NCBI GenBank assembly: GCA_937967805.1
Contig: CALBTC010000432.1
Span: 1-33,874, forward strand
DNA from: an uncultured Anaerolineaceae bacterium
GTDB taxonomy: Bacteria; Chloroflexota; Anaerolineae; Promineifilales; Promineifilaceae
Length of the DNA: 33,874 bases
Reading direction: 5' to 3'
Shown in pieces: positions 31,444-33,874 of this stretch (its first letter is position 1; every line of letters begins with the position of its first letter). A program made the translations under genes and the position numbers. The notes under the pieces were generated by a model. That model made no database searches and had not been told where the DNA came from. It saw only the letters and a list, made by a program, of their open reading frames with translations.

Positions 31444-31471
31444 TGTCATTCCCGCCTTCGCGGGAATGACA
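31444..31471. terminator. Hairpin after the ABC-F gene (dispersed type)
   Basis: TGTCATTCCCGC (31444-31455) and GCGGGAATGACA (31460-31471) pair perfectly over 12 bp with a 4-base loop, seven bases past the stop of the minus-strand ABC-F gene. No T-tract follows, so factor-independent termination is uncertain. The sequence is related to the second hairpin at 12030-12053, so it is a dispersed element that may have been recruited. Confidence 0.5.
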
Positions 31472-31477
31472 GGTAGA

Positions 31478-33520
31478 TTAGGCCATCAGCTCGTCTAATT
31501 CAGTGGAGAGGGAATCAAGTTCGCTTTGGGCAACGGCTAATTCTCTCTCCACCGCTTCTTTTTGTTCCCCCTCAGCCCGCGCCAGGTCAAAGTTTAGCTG
31601 ATCCAGCCATACCTCGGTCTCCTCGATTTGCTCGGTGAGCTCGCGGATGCGGCGGCTGCGCGTACGGCGGTCTTCTTCGGTGAATTGCAGCGGGTCCACG
31701 ACGTCCTCAATCCAGTCCAAGTTGACTGGCGGCAGCTCTTTTTCTTTGGTGGGTAAGGCCACTTTAGACGAAATGGTGGTGATGGCCGACTCGCCCCCTT
31801 CTTTGGTTGCCAGGAATTCCTGGTAGGTGCCGTCGAAGATGTGCAAACGGCCGTTTTCCTCACCATCCCCCATCCGCAGCTCCCAAATCTGGGTGGCCAG
31901 GCGGTCCACAAGGTAGCGGTCATGGCTCACCAGCACAATCGTGCCGTCAAACTGCTCCAGCACCGCCTGCAGCGCCTCCTGCGACGGGATATCCAGATGA
32001 TTGGTCGGCTCGTCCAGCAGCAAGAAGTTGGCCTCGTCCAGCGCCAGCAGCGCCAGCGCCAGACGGCCGCGCTCACCGCCACTGAGATCGCCCACCAGCT
32101 TAAACACCTCGTCCCCACGGAACAGGTATTGCCCCAAATAGTTGCGTGCTTCTTCCGGCGACATCGGTTTGTGGGCCAGCACCTCATCCAGCACGCGCCG
32201 GTCTACGTCTAGCTGTTCATGCCCCTGGGCAAAGTAGCCCAGGATCAGCCCGTCGCCCAGACGAATTTTGCCCCGCAGCGGTGGAATCTCCCCCATAAGC
32301 GTGCGCAAAAAGGTGCTCTTGCCGCTGCCGTTGGGGCCAATGAGCGCCACGCAGTCCAGCCGCTCCAGGTTGATGTCTTCGCAGTTAAACAGGGGATTGT
32401 CCGGATAGCCGATACGCAGCTTTTTGGTCCGCAGCACAAAGCGGCTGCCGCGCTGCTCCGGCTTGAGCTTGATTTTGAGTTTAGGCATCCGGCTGGTGGG
32501 CGTTGGCAGCTCTTTGAGACGCTGAGCCGCTTCGTTGACGGTGAAGGTGCGCACCCGCTCGCCAATTTGCAGCCAGTTTTTTCCCTGCATCCCCAGCAGT
32601 CCTACCTCTTCAATGAGCACGATGTCGCGGGTGAGCCGCTTCAGCTTGCCTTTGGCGATGTCGCTTTTGCCCCCGGCGATATTTTTGCGGATGAATTCCA
32701 GCTCCGCTTCCATGCGAGCCATTTCGTTATTGAACACGGTTTCTTCGTGCTGCCACTCGATTTCGCGCTGCTGGACGTAGGTGCTGTAGTTGCCTTTGTA
32801 GCTCTTGACGCCGTGCCGACTCATCGACCACACCTGGTTCACCACAGTGTCCAAAAAATAACGGTCGTGGCTGACGATGATGAGGGAGCCTTCCCAGGTG
32901 CGCAGCGTTTTTTCCAGCCATTCGATGGCGCTGGTGTCCAGGTGGTTGGTCGGCTCATCGAGGATGAGCAGGTCCGGCTTTTCCAGGAGTAATCGCCCCA
33001 GCAAGACGCGCGTTTTCTGACCGCCGCTGAGGTGCTCCAGGGGCACGTCCCACTGCTCCGGCTCAAAGCCCAGACCGTGCAAAACGCGCTTGATGTCATG
33101 CTGGTAATCGTAGCCGCCGCCGTGCTCGTAGAGGGTTTGGATACGGCCGTACTCATCCAAGACCGCCTCTCCCATCTCCCCTGCTTCCATTTTGGCCTCT
33201 AACTCCCGCAGCCGTGCCTCTTGCCCGCGCAAATCGGCGAAGACAGACAACATCTCCTCATAAACCGTGTTCTCTTGCCCGGCAAAGGTCAGCACCGCTT
33301 CCTGCCGCAGATAGCCCAGCGTCAGGTCATCTTCACGCTTGACGGTACCGCCGGTTGGCTCCAAAAGCCCGGCCAAAATGAGCAGCAGCGTCGTCTTGCC
33401 CACGCCATTAGGACCCACCAGACCGACCCGGTCTTTGGCGTGCAGCATCACCGAGACATCCTCAAACAGATCGTCCGCGCCAAAGGAGTGGGCCAGTTGG
33501 TTTGCTTGCAAAATGATCAT
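31478..33520 (-). CDS. ABC-F ATPase, Uup-like
   Basis: Cytoplasmic ABC-F protein, 680 aa, two ATPase cassettes and no membrane part. ABC-F proteins act on ribosomes (translation factor or antibiotic protection). Start ATG 33520 (MIILQANQLAHSFG) is the usual N-terminus; an extension to 33721 has no family match. Cassette 1: Walker A GPNGVGKT at 36-43, signature LSGGQKTRVLLGR, Walker B LLILDEPTNHLD. Linker with the charged ABC-F arm region. Cassette 2: GPNGSGKST, LSGGERGRLALALL, LLLDEPTNHLD. The C-terminal 80 residues (RRTRSRRIRELTEQIEETEV onward) form a coiled coil like the Uup C-terminal domain, which binds DNA or RNA. No strong ribosome site is seen; a hairpin lies in the leader. Confidence 0.93.
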   Translation of the reverse strand: MIILQANQLAHSFGADDLFEDVSVMLHAKDRVGLVGPNGVGKTTLLLILAGLLEPTGGTVKREDDLTLGYLRQEAVLTFAGQENTVYEEMLSVFADLRGQEARLRELEAKMEAGEMGEAVLDEYGRIQTLYEHGGGYDYQHDIKRVLHGLGFEPEQWDVPLEHLSGGQKTRVLLGRLLLEKPDLLILDEPTNHLDTSAIEWLEKTLRTWEGSLIIVSHDRYFLDTVVNQVWSMSRHGVKSYKGNYSTYVQQREIEWQHEETVFNNEMARMEAELEFIRKNIAGGKSDIAKGKLKRLTRDIVLIEEVGLLGMQGKNWLQIGERVRTFTVNEAAQRLKELPTPTSRMPKLKIKLKPEQRGSRFVLRTKKLRIGYPDNPLFNCEDINLERLDCVALIGPNGSGKSTFLRTLMGEIPPLRGKIRLGDGLILGYFAQGHEQLDVDRRVLDEVLAHKPMSPEEARNYLGQYLFRGDEVFKLVGDLSGGERGRLALALLALDEANFLLLDEPTNHLDIPSQEALQAVLEQFDGTIVLVSHDRYLVDRLATQIWELRMGDGEENGRLHIFDGTYQEFLATKEGGESAITTISSKVALPTKEKELPPVNLDWIEDVVDPLQFTEEDRRTRSRRIRELTEQIEETEVWLDQLNFDLARAEGEQKEAVERELAVAQSELDSLSTELDELMA

Positions 33521-33571
33521 GCGGGAATGATAGTTGGGGGCGGCCATCCGGGCAAACTGTTTCCTGGATTT

Positions 33572-33620
33572 CCCCAGAAACTGACAGCTAAATGAACGCG
33601 CATGAAAGCAGTTTCCGGGG
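33572..33620 (-). promoter_or_regulatory. Leader hairpin upstream of the ABC-F gene
   Basis: In the minus-strand RNA two 12-base arms (33609-33620 and 33572-33583) pair with a single G-U wobble around a 25-base loop, about 50 bases before the start codon. ABC-F genes are often controlled by leader structures; control here is inferred. The rest of the region to the window end (33721-33874) shows nothing recognisable. Confidence 0.4.
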
Positions 33621-33874
33621 AAACGCAGCCAGTTCGAAGTGGTGATTTTTATCATCTCGTTTTGATTCCCTTTGTTACTTCTGTTTTCCCTTAAAGAACT
33701 TATCATTGAGCGTAATATCACATAAAATTATGCGGCCGTGGTAAATGCTGCCTGGTCGAAGCAACTGTTTTGGCGACTGTCATGGTGTCACTGATAACGG
33801 GCAAACGTGATCGATAAAATTTTGTAACTATACAGGGGTGAGGTCAGGCACAAGAATATCGCCAGACCAGACAG

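Larger units (their letters stand above)
1..33874. repeat. HIP1-like dispersed palindrome ACGGCCGT
   Basis: The 8-bp palindrome ACGGCCGT recurs about 50 times (eye count), i.e. about once per 650 bases; examples at about 505, 595, 1290, 1403, 8633, 10126, 11539, 12411, 14054, 16067, 17957, 23100, 25055, 28543 and 28938. Flanks often extend it to AACGGCCGTT. Nearly all copies are inside genes on both strands and in all frames (read as TAV, NGR or as part of RPF). A few lie in gaps (18817, 28190). Confidence 0.85.

Noticed and set aside
32219..32992. 257-codon plus-strand frame opposite the ABC-F gene
   Set aside because: Antisense to highly conserved ATPase motifs.

Overview
The window looks like a chromosomal segment of a bacterium from the phylum Chloroflexota (green non-sulfur relatives, Anaerolineae or Ardenticatenia type). 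This is inferred from the gene set, not from a marker gene. Supporting signs are a fused CrtYc/CrtYd-type lycopene cyclase next to CruF, a glycosyltransferase and two CrtI-type desaturases; secreted proteins with Thr-Pro linkers and a YLPLILR motif; a GldA/F/G-like ABC exporter; and GC-rich genes. No rRNA, tRNA, CRISPR, transposase or phage gene was seen.

Layout. 1-3108 (+): ABC exporter of GldA/GldF/GldG type, with the ATPase cut by the window edge. 3423-4322 (+): a mutarotase-fold protein. 4348-8314 (-): iron uptake block, read dtxR-family regulator, feoA, feoA, feoB, feoC-like. Its regulator has a promoter with two palindromes. 8576-10696 (+): tex. 10920-18700 (+): carotenoid cluster, crtB, crtI, lycopene cyclase, cruF, a PlsY-like acyltransferase, a CruG-like glycosyltransferase and a CrtD-like desaturase. 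Together these suggest a monocyclic, hydroxylated and glycosylated (perhaps acylated) carotenoid. 19255-20994 (+): ThDP enzyme resembling ILVBL/HACL2. 21190-22230 (-): TauE/SafE permease. 22475-27463 (+): P2-type Ca2+ ATPase, AI-2E family permease, CorA. 27470-28114 (-): methyltransferase. 28324-29883 (-): secreted DUF5107-like protein. 30179-31085 (+): lipoprotein and a truncated exported protein. 31478-33520 (-): Uup-like ABC-F ATPase.

The most striking content is not a gene. First, the 8-bp palindrome ACGGCCGT occurs about 50 times (counted by eye), mostly inside genes, where about one would be expected by chance; this resembles cyanobacterial HIP1. Second, at least eleven short tandem arrays with units of exactly 7, 8 or 9 bp lie at gene boundaries. 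Several consist of a forward half and a reverse-complement half, and in three heptad arrays the second half stays in phase with the first. They resemble cyanobacterial STRR sequences. They supply the stop codons of crtI, the cyclase and cruF, encode the start of cruF, and two sit in frame inside the CrtD-like desaturase. Third, longer dispersed hairpin elements recur, including two copies of one element in opposite orientation 10 kb apart.
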